Shown: positions 43,047 to 50,756, counted from the first letter of the stretch. The stretch is 64,000 nt of DNA from Amycolatopsis suaedae (GCF_004214935.1 NZ_SFCC01000005.1:186001-250000), one strand, 5' to 3'. Notes: generated by a model from the letters alone, not told the origin. A program made the numbers and translations.

Positions 43047-44225
43047 CTAGTTCTCCGGAACGATCAGCTGCCGGACGACGCGTTCGGCGTGCTCGGGACC
43101 GACGCACGAGCGGCGGGTGCGGGCGAGGTCGGTGACGATGTTGAGCGCGGCATGCACGCGGAATCTCAGTTCCGGTGCCGGATCGTCCGGCCGGGCCCGC
43201 GAGGCCAGCTCCACCCAGAGGTCGACGTGCCTGCGCTGCGCCTGCCGGAGCGCGTGCCGGTCGTCCGGGTCGAGGTTCTCGTTCTCCGACACGTAGACCG
43301 CGGCCTGTTCGGACTGCGCGAACGTGTGCCGGACGTAACCGGTCACCAGCCGGTCCAGCGCGGTCGCCGGGTCGCCGGTGGTCAGCACGTCCTCGGCGAG
43401 GACCTCCAGGCGCGCGACCGAGCGGTAGTAGGCGGCGGCGAGCACGCCCGCCTTGCTCGGGAAGTGCCGGTAGACGCTGGAGGAGTTGATACCGGCGGCC
43501 GCGCCGATGTCCTCCATGCTCACCGCGTGGTAGCCGTGCCGGTTGAACAGCCGGACGGCCTCCACCAGCAGCCGTTCCCGCCGGGGCAGCGCGTCCAGTG
43601 CCGGACCGCCGGACGGTGCCGCCGGAGGCGGCGGCAGTTCCGCGACGGCCAGCACCGCGCGGCAGCAGTCGTGCAGCACGGCCTGGGCCCGGGCCCTGGC
43701 CAGTGCGGCACGATGGGTCGACGGGCTGGCGATGACGCTGAGCACCGACCAGACCAGCACGGTCGCGTCGGTCCTGCCCAGCCGCGGACGGGTGGCGAGC
43801 AGCATCCGGCGCAGGTCGCGCACGACCGTTCCCATGCGGCGGCCGACCTCGGTACGGTCCGGCGCGGCGAGGTGGCGGCCCTCCCACTGGTAGAGCCGGG
43901 CCGCGCGGCGGCGGCGCAGCGAGAAGTCGACCAGCGCGGCCAGTGCGGCGTCCAGCCGCTCGCCCGCCGGGCCGTCGGCGGCCGCGTTGCGTGCGACCGG
44001 GCCGGCCAGCTCGTCGGCGAGGTCCAGCATCGCCGCGGCCAGCACGTCCTGCTTGGTGCTGAAATGCCGGTAGATGGCGGGACCGGTGACGCCGACGGCC
44101 TCGGCGATGTCGCCGATACCGACGTTGTGGTAGCCGCGTGCGCAGAACAGCTCGGCCGCGGTGGCGGCGATCTGCTCCCTGCGGTCGGGTGGGCGCGGGG
44201 TGCGGCGCCTGGTGGGGGTGGCCAC
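43047..44225 (-). CDS. Tandem double TetR regulator (Mce3R-like)
   Basis: A 392-residue protein made of two complete TetR units: first HTH at about 14-62 (IGDIAEAVGVTGPAIYRHFSTK), ligand domain to about 195, second HTH at about 213-262 (MEDIGAAAGINSSSVYRHFPSK) and second ligand domain. This layout and the position beside an mce operon match Mce3R, the mycobacterial repressor of mce3, which is a single-chain tandem TetR. It should repress the mce operon until a lipid ligand binds. Matching operator-like motifs occur before the mce operon and 88 bases before its own start, suggesting autoregulation. Confidence 0.9.
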   Translation of the reverse strand: MATPTRRRTPRPPDRREQIAATAAELFCARGYHNVGIGDIAEAVGVTGPAIYRHFSTKQDVLAAAMLDLADELAGPVARNAAADGPAGERLDAALAALVDFSLRRRRAARLYQWEGRHLAAPDRTEVGRRMGTVVRDLRRMLLATRPRLGRTDATVLVWSVLSVIASPSTHRAALARARAQAVLHDCCRAVLAVAELPPPPAAPSGGPALDALPRRERLLVEAVRLFNRHGYHAVSMEDIGAAAGINSSSVYRHFPSKAGVLAAAYYRSVARLEVLAEDVLTTGDPATALDRLVTGYVRHTFAQSEQAAVYVSENENLDPDDRHALRQAQRRHVDLWVELASRARPDDPAPELRFRVHAALNIVTDLARTRRSCVGPEHAERVVRQLIVPEN

Positions 44226-44312
44226 GGGGGAAGTCTAGCGACACCGGTGACCCGGTGGTCGTCGCACGGTGATCGCGTTCTGGGCTCCGAGCTGGGTAGC
44301 TGCCGAGCCAAG

Positions 44313-44331
44313 TTAATGGCCGTTCGCGTCA
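44313..44331. promoter_or_regulatory. Operator-like motif B upstream of the tandem TetR gene
   Basis: TTAATGGC-N3-TCGCGTCA, in the same plus-strand orientation as motif A at 42934. It overlaps the last bases of the DUF2236 gene and lies 88 bases before the regulator start. Likely autoregulatory site. Confidence 0.55.
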
Positions 44332-45144
44332 GACGAGCGGCAGGCCATGGCGGAGCCTGCGTCGCAGGTCCCACAGGTAGGCGTTGAACGGGAACTGCCG
44401 CAACGGCACCGGCAGCACCCGGACGACCGCCCTGATGGCGCCGGTGAGCCGGTCGAACCGGCGCTGGCTACGTGGCGACCAGGGCAGCCGCATCTCCTCC
44501 CGGAAGCGCGGCGGCAGGAAACCGGTGGTGACGAAGCGGTGCAGCGGCACCCCGAGCACAGCCAGCGGCCGGGGCAGGTAGCGCAGCTCGATCAGGTCGT
44601 GCAGGTAGCGGCGCACGGTGTCGTCGAGGCGGATGGCCGCCACCTCGGCGTCCCAGTACCGGGCGAAGGCCTCCCGGTCGGCAGGCCACGCCTCGCGCGG
44701 CACCTGCAGGGTGGTGCCCAGCCGCGCGGCCTCCTGGTAACGGCGGTCCAGCTCGGCCTCGCCGGCGGGCTCGCCGAACGCCGCGCAGGTGTCCTCCAGC
44801 CCGCGGTACAGGCAGGCGGCCACCCACAGCTGCAGCCGCGGGTCGAAGGCGTTGTAGGACACCGGGCTCGACTCGGTGGAGCGGACCTGCGCGTGCGCGC
44901 CGTTGACGGCGCGGCGGTAGGCCTGGCGCTCCTCGTCGGTGCCCAGCGAGACCACGGCGAGGTAGGTCAGCGTGGTGCGGGTGCGCTTGACCGGGTGCTT
45001 GAAGATGTTGCCGCTGTCCACCCGGCTCTCCAGCACGCCGTAGCCGACCGGCAGTTTGCTCAGCTGCATGATCACGTTCGCCGTGCCGGCCAGCAGTCCG
45101 GCGCCGATCACGGTGTCCTGTTCCTGCCTGGTCACCACGTCCAC
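44329..45144 (-). CDS. Oxygenase MpaB family (DUF2236) protein
   Basis: A 271-residue protein of the DUF2236/MpaB family, haem-binding oxygenases related to rubber latex-clearing protein. Family strings: GGLLAGTANVIMQLS-like opening (GAGLLAGTANVIMQL), FKHPVKRTRTTLTYLAVV, VNGAHAQVR (conserved His) and LWVAACLY. Start: GTG with AAGGAG six bases upstream; an upstream TTG start would absorb a promoter-like TTGACA and is rejected. It precedes the tandem TetR gene on the same strand and is divergent from another TetR gene, the likely regulator. Confidence 0.87.
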   Translation of the reverse strand: MDVVTRQEQDTVIGAGLLAGTANVIMQLSKLPVGYGVLESRVDSGNIFKHPVKRTRTTLTYLAVVSLGTDEERQAYRRAVNGAHAQVRSTESSPVSYNAFDPRLQLWVAACLYRGLEDTCAAFGEPAGEAELDRRYQEAARLGTTLQVPREAWPADREAFARYWDAEVAAIRLDDTVRRYLHDLIELRYLPRPLAVLGVPLHRFVTTGFLPPRFREEMRLPWSPRSQRRFDRLTGAIRAVVRVLPVPLRQFPFNAYLWDLRRRLRHGLPLV

Positions 45145-45227
45145 GGGGTGCTCCTTCCGGGCGTATCTGCACACGGCCGTTGTCAAATATGAGACGGCTT
45201 CGCTGGCGGACTGTCAAGATGGGGCCC

Positions 45228-45839
45228 ATGGAGACCACCCCGCTGCGCGTGTACGGCGGTGTCGCCGGAGGCGACCGGCAGGCCGAGCGCCGCGCACAGT
45301 TCGTCGAGGCCGGGCTGGACCTGCTCGGGTCCGGCGAGGAACTGACGGTGCGTGGCGTGTGCAGGCGGGCGGGGCTGGCGTCGCGGTACTTCTACGAGAG
45401 CTTCACCGACCGCGACGCGCTGGCCGAAGCGGTGTTCGACCAGGTCGTCGGCGACATCGTCACCCGCACGCTGGCCGCCGTCGCCGCGGCGCCCGCCGAC
45501 GCGACGGCGAAGTCCCGGGCGGGGCTGGCCACGCTGGTGCGGATCATCGCCGACGACCCGCGTACCGGCCGGCTCCTGTTCTCCCCGGCGGTGAACATGC
45601 CGGTGCTGCTGCGGCGGCGGGCGGAGTCAGCCCGGATGTTCGCCCGGGTGCTCGGCTCGCAGGCGAGGGCGTTCTACGGCGAGGACGGCCACGCGGACCT
45701 GGAACTGGACACGGAGTTCCTGGTCGGCGGCCTCGCGCAGACGCTGACGTCCTGGCTGGACGGCACCCTGGCCTGGCCCGAGGAAGCGGTCGTGGAGCGG
45801 TGTGTCACCCTGTTCGTGGCCGTCGGCGATCTTTCCTGA
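45228..45839 (+). CDS. TetR-family regulator
   Basis: A 203-residue TetR repressor: HTH at about 17-65 (GVCRRAGLASRYFYESFTDRDALAEAVFD) and a variable ligand domain. METTPLRVYGG is taken as the start; an ATG three codons upstream is the alternative. It is divergent from the DUF2236 oxygenase gene, with an 83-base shared promoter region holding two TGTCAA-N-ATG elements. It probably controls that oxygenase. Confidence 0.87.
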   Translation: METTPLRVYGGVAGGDRQAERRAQFVEAGLDLLGSGEELTVRGVCRRAGLASRYFYESFTDRDALAEAVFDQVVGDIVTRTLAAVAAAPADATAKSRAGLATLVRIIADDPRTGRLLFSPAVNMPVLLRRRAESARMFARVLGSQARAFYGEDGHADLELDTEFLVGGLAQTLTSWLDGTLAWPEEAVVERCVTLFVAVGDLS

Positions 45840-45857
45840 CAGTTTCGCCACGCATTA

Positions 45858-45872
45858 GGAAAACTGTTTTCC
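45858..45872. promoter_or_regulatory. 15-base palindrome after the TetR gene
   Basis: GGAAAACTGTTTTCC: 7-base arms around one base, 18 bases after the TetR stop and about 170 before the M15-like gene. Too tight a loop for a normal terminator, so a protein-binding site is more likely. The Zur/Fur-type core GAAAA-N3-TTTTC is present. Confidence 0.35.
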
Positions 45873-46044
45873 GGCGTAATCGGCCGATTGCTTTACGGAA
45901 TCCCCGCTGGCTGACGCGTCAAGCCTGCCTGCGGGAATGTGGCCGAAGACACTCGGGCGTGACACCGCCGTAGCCGTTTCGTAATGTAGCGCAGGCTCTG
46001 CGGAGCTCCCCGAAGTCCCCCGTGAATTGTTGGTGATCGTAGAA

Positions 46045-46689
46045 ATGGCAGGTCGACATCGCAAGAAGGTCGAGTCCTCGTGGAAGAGACCGACCGGTAT
46101 CGGCGCCGGAGTCGCCGTGGTGCTCGCTTCCTCGGTCTGGCTGACCTCCGGAGCGTGGCAGACCACCGAGACCACGGGTGCCGCACTCGCCATGGCCCCT
46201 CCCCCCGCTCCGCCTCCCCCGCCGAGCACCACCACCCCGCCCCCCAGCACCACCACCCCGCCCCCGTCGTCGACCACGACGACGACCACCCCGCCCAAGC
46301 CGACGACCACGACCACGACTCCCCCGGCCGAGGCGTGCTCGTCGACACTGGACGGCACCAAGCCGCACGTCGCGCAGGTCGGCAACCACATCAAGGCGAA
46401 GTTCGGTGTCGACGACATCGGCGGCCGCGCCGGCCGGTCCGGTGCCAGTGACCACCCCGACGGCCTGGCACTCGACTTCATGGTCGACACCAAGACCGGC
46501 AACGAGATCGCCGACTACCTTCTGGCCAACCGCAAGGCGTTCGGCATCACCTACGTGATCTGGCGGCAGCGGTACAACGACGGCAGCGGCTGGTCGATGA
46601 TGGAGGACCGCGGCGGCGCCACGGCCAACCACTTCGACCACGTGCACGTCTCGTTCCGCTCCGGCGCCAAGGTGTCCGTGACCTGCTGA
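46045..46689 (+). CDS. Secreted/anchored protein with Pro-Thr linker and M15-like (ARB_07466-type) domain
   Basis: A 214-residue protein: basic N-terminus, one hydrophobic segment (GIGAGVAVVLASSVWL) as signal or anchor, a Pro/Thr/Ser linker (about 52-95) that could span the cell wall, then a 110-residue C-terminal domain. The domain has SDHPDGLALDFM and HFDHVHVSF, the His-x6-Asp and His-x-His pattern of zinc D-Ala-D-Ala peptidase-like folds. A wall-peptide hydrolase role is likely but not certain. About 200 bases of upstream sequence hold no recognised gene. Confidence 0.82.
   Translation: MAGRHRKKVESSWKRPTGIGAGVAVVLASSVWLTSGAWQTTETTGAALAMAPPPAPPPPPSTTTPPPSTTTPPPSSTTTTTTPPKPTTTTTTPPAEACSSTLDGTKPHVAQVGNHIKAKFGVDDIGGRAGRSGASDHPDGLALDFMVDTKTGNEIADYLLANRKAFGITYVIWRQRYNDGSGWSMMEDRGGATANHFDHVHVSFRSGAKVSVTC
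46225..46266 (+). repeat. Two tandem 21-base repeats encoding Ser-Thr-Thr-Thr-Pro-Pro-Pro
   Basis: Two exact in-frame copies (46225-46245, 46246-46266) in the linker of the secreted M15-like protein, followed by degenerate Thr/Pro codons. Copy number may vary without breaking the frame. Confidence 0.85.
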
Positions 46690-46703
46690 GCCGGCGTGCT
46701 CAG
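46686..46703. terminator. Short inverted repeat spanning convergent stop codons
   Basis: CTGAGC and GCTCAG around six bases, with the stops of the M15-like gene and the MerR gene inside the arms. A possible weak bidirectional terminator; only six pairs and no U-tract. Confidence 0.3.
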
Positions 46704-47428
46704 ACCCCGGCCGCCAGATAGCGGTGCAGTGCCGCCGCGCCGGCCAGCATCGCGGTGGCGGTCGCGGTCATCGCCGCTTCGCGGTCGGCCATCGCCGCAC
46801 GCAGCGCGGCCGTGCTCCCGGCCGAGCGCAGGTCGTCGAGCACGACCCTGATCCGGGCCAGCGGGTAGCGGGCCTGCCGCAACAGGATCACCATCCGCGC
46901 GTCCCGGACGTCCGCCGCGTCGTAGCGGCGGTAGCCGGTCCCCCGCTCCCGGCCGGGCACCAGCAGGCCCGCCGACTCCCAGAGCCGCAGCGCTGATGTC
47001 CGCACCCCGAGTTGTGCGGCGACCTCACCCACCCGCAGCCCGGACCGGGCGGGCACCGCGTCCTCCGGTGCCTGCCCGGCGATGGCCTCCAGCGCCTCCG
47101 TCGCCACCCGCACCGACTGCCGCTGCTCGTGCAGCGCGGCGTGGGCGGCGTCGACGTGCGCCAGCGCGACGGCTGTCCCCTCGCCGTGCAACGCGCGCAT
47201 GATGGAGCGCGCGGTCTCCCAGCCGAATCCGGTGGCCAGCGTGCGGTAGGCGGTCAGCGCCAGCTGATGCCGCTCGTCGAACCGGCGGTGACCGGACGGG
47301 GACCGCCGTGCCGGCGGCAGGATGCCGGCGTCGACGTAGTTGCGGATCTGCTGTGCCGAGATCCCGACCGAGCGAGCGAGGTCGACGGAACGGAGCCCGC
47401 CTTCACGGCCGAGTTGAGGTTTTGGCAC
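46700..47428 (-). CDS. Tandem double MerR regulator (TioE-like)
   Basis: A 242-residue protein with two MerR winged-helix domains: residues about 13-75 (SVDLARSVGISAQQIRNYVDAGILPP...GHRRF) and about 130-195 (RVGEVAAQLGVRTSALRLWESAGLLVPGR...YRRYD), joined by a helical segment. The order resembles proteins annotated TioE-family, found by exporter genes. No cysteine-rich metal site is visible, so the ligand is probably organic. It is divergent from an ABC exporter operon, and an 8-base inverted repeat with a 17-base spacer lies between them. Confidence 0.87.
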   Translation of the reverse strand: MPKPQLGREGGLRSVDLARSVGISAQQIRNYVDAGILPPARRSPSGHRRFDERHQLALTAYRTLATGFGWETARSIMRALHGEGTAVALAHVDAAHAALHEQRQSVRVATEALEAIAGQAPEDAVPARSGLRVGEVAAQLGVRTSALRLWESAGLLVPGRERGTGYRRYDAADVRDARMVILLRQARYPLARIRVVLDDLRSAGSTAALRAAMADREAAMTATATAMLAGAAALHRYLAAGV

Positions 47429-47455
47429 ACCCGACTCCTGGTAGTTCTCGCGTAT

Positions 47456-47488
47456 TCGTTGAAAAACTTAAGGGAGCGGGTTCAACGA
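47456..47488. promoter_or_regulatory. Inverted repeat operator between tandem MerR and ABC exporter
   Basis: TCGTTGAA (47456-47463) and TTCAACGA (47481-47488), perfect 8-base arms with a 17-base spacer. A TTGAAA -35 candidate overlaps the left arm. The region is 28 bases from the MerR start and 13 bases from the exporter start, so it can serve both. Confidence 0.6.
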
Positions 47489-47501
47489 TACGCTTTAAGG
47501 C

Positions 47502-48419
47502 ATGGTTTCCGGTGAGAACGAGGCGGTCGTCGAGGTACGCGACCTGCGGATGCGGTACGGGCCGACCGACGTACTCCGCGGCGTGGATCTGCGCATCGAC
47601 CGCGGTGAGGTACTGGCCCTGCTCGGCCCGAACGGTGCCGGCAAGACGACGACCGTCGAGATCCTGGAGGGGCTGCGCGTCCGGTCCGCCGGGCACGTGC
47701 GGGTGCTCGGCACCGATCCCGGCACGGGCGGCGAGGCGTGGCGGGCGCGCCTCGGCATCGTGCTGCAGGCCTGGAACGACCACGGCCGCTGGCGCGCGGG
47801 CGAACTGCTCGACCACCTCCGGCACTTCTACACCCCGTACACGACCCCGTACGACACCGCCGAACTGCTCGACCTGGTCGGCCTCGCCGACCAGGCGGGC
47901 ACCAGGATCGCCGCGCTCTCCGGCGGCCAGCGGCGACGGCTCGACGTCGCCATCGGGCTGGCGGGCAGGCCGGAGCTGCTGTTCCTGGACGAGCCCACCG
48001 TCGGCTTCGATCCGCAGGCACGGCAGGAGTTCCACGAGCTGATCACCCGGCTGTCCGCTGTGGACTCGACGTCGATCCTGCTGACCACGCACGATCTCGC
48101 CGAGGCCGAGAAGCTCGCCGACCGGATCGTCATCCTGGCCGGCGGGACCGTTGTCGCCGAGGGTGACGCGGCCACGCTGGCCGACCGGGTGGCAGGCAAC
48201 AGCCGGGTGCGCTACCGGCTGGACGGCGAGCCCGTCACCCACTCCTGTGCCGACGCCACCGGCTACGTGCGTGACCTGTTCGCCCGGCACGGTGAGCACG
48301 TCACCGACCTCGAGGTGCACCGGGCGAGCCTGGAGGACGTCTACCTGGCCATGGTGCGCGACATCGAGTCCGGTCTGCGCACCGAGGCCCCCGCCGACCT
48401 GATGGGAGCGAACGCGTGA
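47502..48419 (+). CDS. ABC exporter ATPase, DrrA/ABC-2 type
   Basis: A 305-residue ATPase for the adjacent ABC-2 permease. Walker A GPNGAGKTT near residue 44, signature LSGGQRRRL near 146, Walker B LLFLDEPTVGFD near 166, H-loop LTTHD; the C-terminal 80 residues are the DrrA-like extension ending in LEDVYLAMV. Such pairs export antibiotics or lipids. It starts ATG after TTTAAGGC. GTGA overlap with the permease. Probably induced through the divergent tandem MerR. Confidence 0.92.
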   Translation: MVSGENEAVVEVRDLRMRYGPTDVLRGVDLRIDRGEVLALLGPNGAGKTTTVEILEGLRVRSAGHVRVLGTDPGTGGEAWRARLGIVLQAWNDHGRWRAGELLDHLRHFYTPYTTPYDTAELLDLVGLADQAGTRIAALSGGQRRRLDVAIGLAGRPELLFLDEPTVGFDPQARQEFHELITRLSAVDSTSILLTTHDLAEAEKLADRIVILAGGTVVAEGDAATLADRVAGNSRVRYRLDGEPVTHSCADATGYVRDLFARHGEHVTDLEVHRASLEDVYLAMVRDIESGLRTEAPADLMGANA

Positions 48420-49225
48420 CACCGTCCACAGTGGCCGTCCAAGCCGGACTACGCAGGGGCTGGATCGAGTTCCGGCAGACCGCGGGCAGCCCGGCGGAGC
48501 TGATCAGCTGGCTGTTCATGCCGGTCATCGCACTGGTGGTGATGTACATCCTCAAGGACCGCACCATCGGCGGCACCGGCTTCTCCCTCGGCACGCAGGC
48601 GGTTCCCGGCATCCTGGGGACCAACGTCGTCCTGGCCGCCCTGCTCGGGCTGTCGGTGGCGCTGACCACCGACCGGCAGACCGGCGCGCTGCTGCGGGCG
48701 AAGGTCGTCCCCAACGGCATGCTCGGCTACGTCGTCGGCAAGGTCAGCGGGCAGGCCGCGCTCACCGTGGCGACGCTGGTGGTGGTGCTGGTGCCCGCGG
48801 TACTGGTGTTCGACGGCCTGACCGTGGACGCCGTCACCCTGCTCTGGGTGCTGGTTCTCGGTCTGCTCGCCACGCTGCCGATCGGCGCGCTACTGGGCGC
48901 GCTGTTCCGCGACGCGCAGACCCTCGGCTTCGTCACGCTGCTGGTCATGGGCCTCGCGGTGATCTCGGGGGTGTTCTACCCGGTCACCGCGATGCCCGAG
49001 TGGCTGCAGTGGGTCGCGCAGGCGTTTCCGGTGTACTGGCTCGGCCTCGGCCTGCGCTCGGCGCTGCTGCCCGAGGCGCAGGCGGTGATCGAGATCGGCG
49101 AGTCCTGGCGACACCTGGAGATGATCGGCGTGCTCGGCGCCTGGGCGATACTGGGCCTGGTCCTGGCGCCGATCGTGCTGCGCCGCACGACCCGCCGGGC
49201 GACCGGCGCCACGGTCAGCCAGTAG
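48416..49225 (+). CDS. ABC-2 type permease
   Basis: A 269-residue membrane protein with six hydrophobic segments, including WLFMPVIALVVMYIL, ATLVVVLVPAVLVF and LLVMGLAVISGVFYPVTAMP; the last carries the FYP motif usual for ABC-2 drug exporters. The GTG start overlaps the ATPase stop. Its end overlaps the convergent FGE-like gene by 11 bases. Confidence 0.9.
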   Translation: MTPSTVAVQAGLRRGWIEFRQTAGSPAELISWLFMPVIALVVMYILKDRTIGGTGFSLGTQAVPGILGTNVVLAALLGLSVALTTDRQTGALLRAKVVPNGMLGYVVGKVSGQAALTVATLVVVLVPAVLVFDGLTVDAVTLLWVLVLGLLATLPIGALLGALFRDAQTLGFVTLLVMGLAVISGVFYPVTAMPEWLQWVAQAFPVYWLGLGLRSALLPEAQAVIEIGESWRHLEMIGVLGAWAILGLVLAPIVLRRTTRRATGATVSQ

Positions 49226-49835
49226 TCCTGGCCACCCGGAACCCGAGGTCGTCGATGGCGAACGTCGGGTGGCTGCGCCGGCGCACGGTCGCACCGCAAC
49301 CGCGCGCCGGCTCGGCCCAGCCGCCACCGCGGAAGATCCGGTAGCTTCCGTAGGTGTGCGGGTCGTAGCGGTCCCAGCACCACTCCCAGACGTTGCCGAG
49401 CATGTCGTGCAGGCCCCACGCGTTGGGCCGCTTGCCGCCGACCTCGTGGGTCCGTTCCCCGGAGTTGTCCGCGTACCAGGCGATCTCGTCGAGTTCGCCG
49501 TAGCGGTACCCGGTGCTTCCGGCCTTGCAGGCGTGCTGCCACTCCGCGTCGGTGGGCAGCCGGTACCCGTCGGCCGACCAGTCGCACACCACGTCGTCGC
49601 CGTCGCGGGTGTAGACCGGGGTGAACCCGGCCGCCACGGAGGCGCGGTTGCACCAGTCGACGGCGTCGAACCAGCTCAGGTTCGTCGCGGGCAGCAGCCC
49701 GCCGGACGACCGGTACTCCCGCTCGGTGACCGGACAGCGGCCGAGCAGGAACGGACTGACCTCGGTACGCCAGGTCAGGCCGCGCCGGTCGTCGCGAAGG
49801 TCCACCACACCGCCGGTCACCGGTTCGAGATCCAC
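49215..49835 (-). CDS. Formylglycine-generating-enzyme-fold (SUMF1) protein, probably not a true FGE
   Basis: A 206-residue compact FGE-sulfatase domain protein. Fold landmarks: PVTEREYR, LSWFDAVDWCNRAS, YRLPTDAEWQHACKAG, NAWGLHDMLGNVWEWCWD and IFRGGGWAEPARGCGATVRRRSHP ending in LGFRVAR. True aerobic FGEs use two active-site cysteines in the last region; only one (RGCGAT) is kept and the first is replaced, so sulfatase activation is unlikely. No sulfatase gene is nearby. It may oxidise another substrate or bind a ligand. Confidence 0.85.
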   Translation of the reverse strand: MDLEPVTGGVVDLRDDRRGLTWRTEVSPFLLGRCPVTEREYRSSGGLLPATNLSWFDAVDWCNRASVAAGFTPVYTRDGDDVVCDWSADGYRLPTDAEWQHACKAGSTGYRYGELDEIAWYADNSGERTHEVGGKRPNAWGLHDMLGNVWEWCWDRYDPHTYGSYRIFRGGGWAEPARGCGATVRRRSHPTFAIDDLGFRVARTTG

Positions 49836-49855
49836 CGGACCACCCTACGGGTTTG

Positions 49856-50224
49856 TCAGCCGCGATCGTGGAGAGTGACCCAGTAGCCGTCGGGATCGGC
49901 GAAGGTGAACGTCCGGCCGAAGGGGCCGTCGACCGGTGCGGAGACGATGGTGTGACCGTCGGCGGCGAGAGCATCGTGAATGGCCTGGACGTCCGTGGCG
50001 TGGAGCCAGATCGCGGCACCGATGCCGGGCTGGGCGACGGAGTCGAGATCGGTGCCGGGAATGACCTCGCGGAGCGCGAACGCGATCGGCTTCGTCTCGA
50101 AGACGACGGCGTGCGGAGGTCCGGCCGGGGAACGGACGAGGCCGAGGTACCGCTCGTAGAACGCCTGCGACGCGTCGAGGTCGCGCGCTTGGAGCGAGAT
50201 GAAGTCGGGGCCGGTGGCGGGCAT
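49856..50224 (-). CDS. VOC/glyoxalase family protein
   Basis: A 122-residue vicinal-oxygen-chelate protein with two beta-alpha-beta-beta-beta modules: FISLQARDLDASQAFYERYLG and IWLHATDVQAIHDALAADG, and the closing motif TFTFADPDGYWVTLHD. It could be a dioxygenase, glyoxalase or drug-binding resistance protein. It is divergent from a MarR gene, with two perfect inverted repeats in between, so a small molecule sensed by MarR probably induces it. Confidence 0.87.
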   Translation of the reverse strand: MPATGPDFISLQARDLDASQAFYERYLGLVRSPAGPPHAVVFETKPIAFALREVIPGTDLDSVAQPGIGAAIWLHATDVQAIHDALAADGHTIVSAPVDGPFGRTFTFADPDGYWVTLHDRG

Positions 50225-50243
50225 GATGACACTCCTTGGTTAC

Positions 50244-50261
50244 GTGTCAGGTTTCTGACAC
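50244..50261. promoter_or_regulatory. MarR operator 1
   Basis: GTGTCAG-N4-CTGACAC, perfect 7-base arms, 19 bases before the VOC gene start. Shares TGTCAG-N4-CTGACA with operator 2; centres are 27 bases apart. Confidence 0.75.
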
Positions 50262-50270
50262 AGGCAATCT

Positions 50271-50288
50271 ATGTCAGAATGCTGACAT
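50271..50288. promoter_or_regulatory. MarR operator 2, overlapping the marR start codon
   Basis: ATGTCAG-N4-CTGACAT, perfect 7-base arms; its last two bases are the first two of the regulator's ATG. Binding would block regulator transcription, and the position suggests a leaderless or nearly leaderless mRNA. Confidence 0.75.
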
Positions 50289-50736
50289 GAGTCAAGACGG
50301 TGCGGGCGTCGACCTGGAGACGTCACTGGGCTACCTGCTGAAAGAAGCGTCGAGCGTCCTGCGGGCGGCCATGGAGGAGGTACTGAAACCGCTCGGGATG
50401 ACCGTGACGCATTACTCCTGCCTCGAGTTGCTGGCTCAGCGACCGGGCTTGTCGAACTCCGAACTGGCGCGGGGCGCGTTCGTGACCCGGCAGTCGATGA
50501 ACGTGCTGCTCCAGACCCTGGAACGAGAGGGTCAGGTGACCAGGCCCGCCCAGGCGCCGGCCGGGAAGGTGCTTCCCACCCGCCTCACACCGCTGGGCAG
50601 GCGGCGGCTCGCCAAGGCGTCCGCGGCGGTCCGGTCGGTCGAGGCCAGGATGCTCGCCGGCCTGACCTCGGCCGAGCAGGCAGCCGCGTCGCGGATCCTG
50701 CGAAGCATGATCCATTCGCTGCGTGACGGCGCCTAG
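50287..50736 (+). CDS. MarR-family regulator
   Basis: A 149-residue MarR repressor: winged helix at about 45-110 (LSNSELARGAFVTRQSMNVLLQTLEREGQVTRP) between dimerisation helices. The ATG chosen (MSQDGAGVD) lies in operator 2; upstream in-frame starts would run through both operators. It is divergent from the VOC gene and 20 bases before a GNAT gene, which may be co-transcribed. Confidence 0.9.
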   Translation: MSQDGAGVDLETSLGYLLKEASSVLRAAMEEVLKPLGMTVTHYSCLELLAQRPGLSNSELARGAFVTRQSMNVLLQTLEREGQVTRPAQAPAGKVLPTRLTPLGRRRLAKASAAVRSVEARMLAGLTSAEQAAASRILRSMIHSLRDGA

Positions 50737-50756
50737 TGTCCAGGAGTGATCGCCAC

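Noticed and set aside
44329..45186. Longer DUF2236 protein starting at TTG (45186)
   Set aside because: The TTG is the first part of a TTGACA promoter-like element, and a GTG at 45144 has AAGGAG at correct spacing.
45840..46044. Riboswitch (c-di-AMP ydaO type) before the secreted M15-like gene
   Set aside because: Such elements often precede actinobacterial wall hydrolases, but I could not find the conserved ydaO core; only a short palindrome is visible.
46225..46330. CRISPR-like short repeats
   Set aside because: The repeats are adjacent, in frame, and encode a Thr/Pro linker; there are no spacers.
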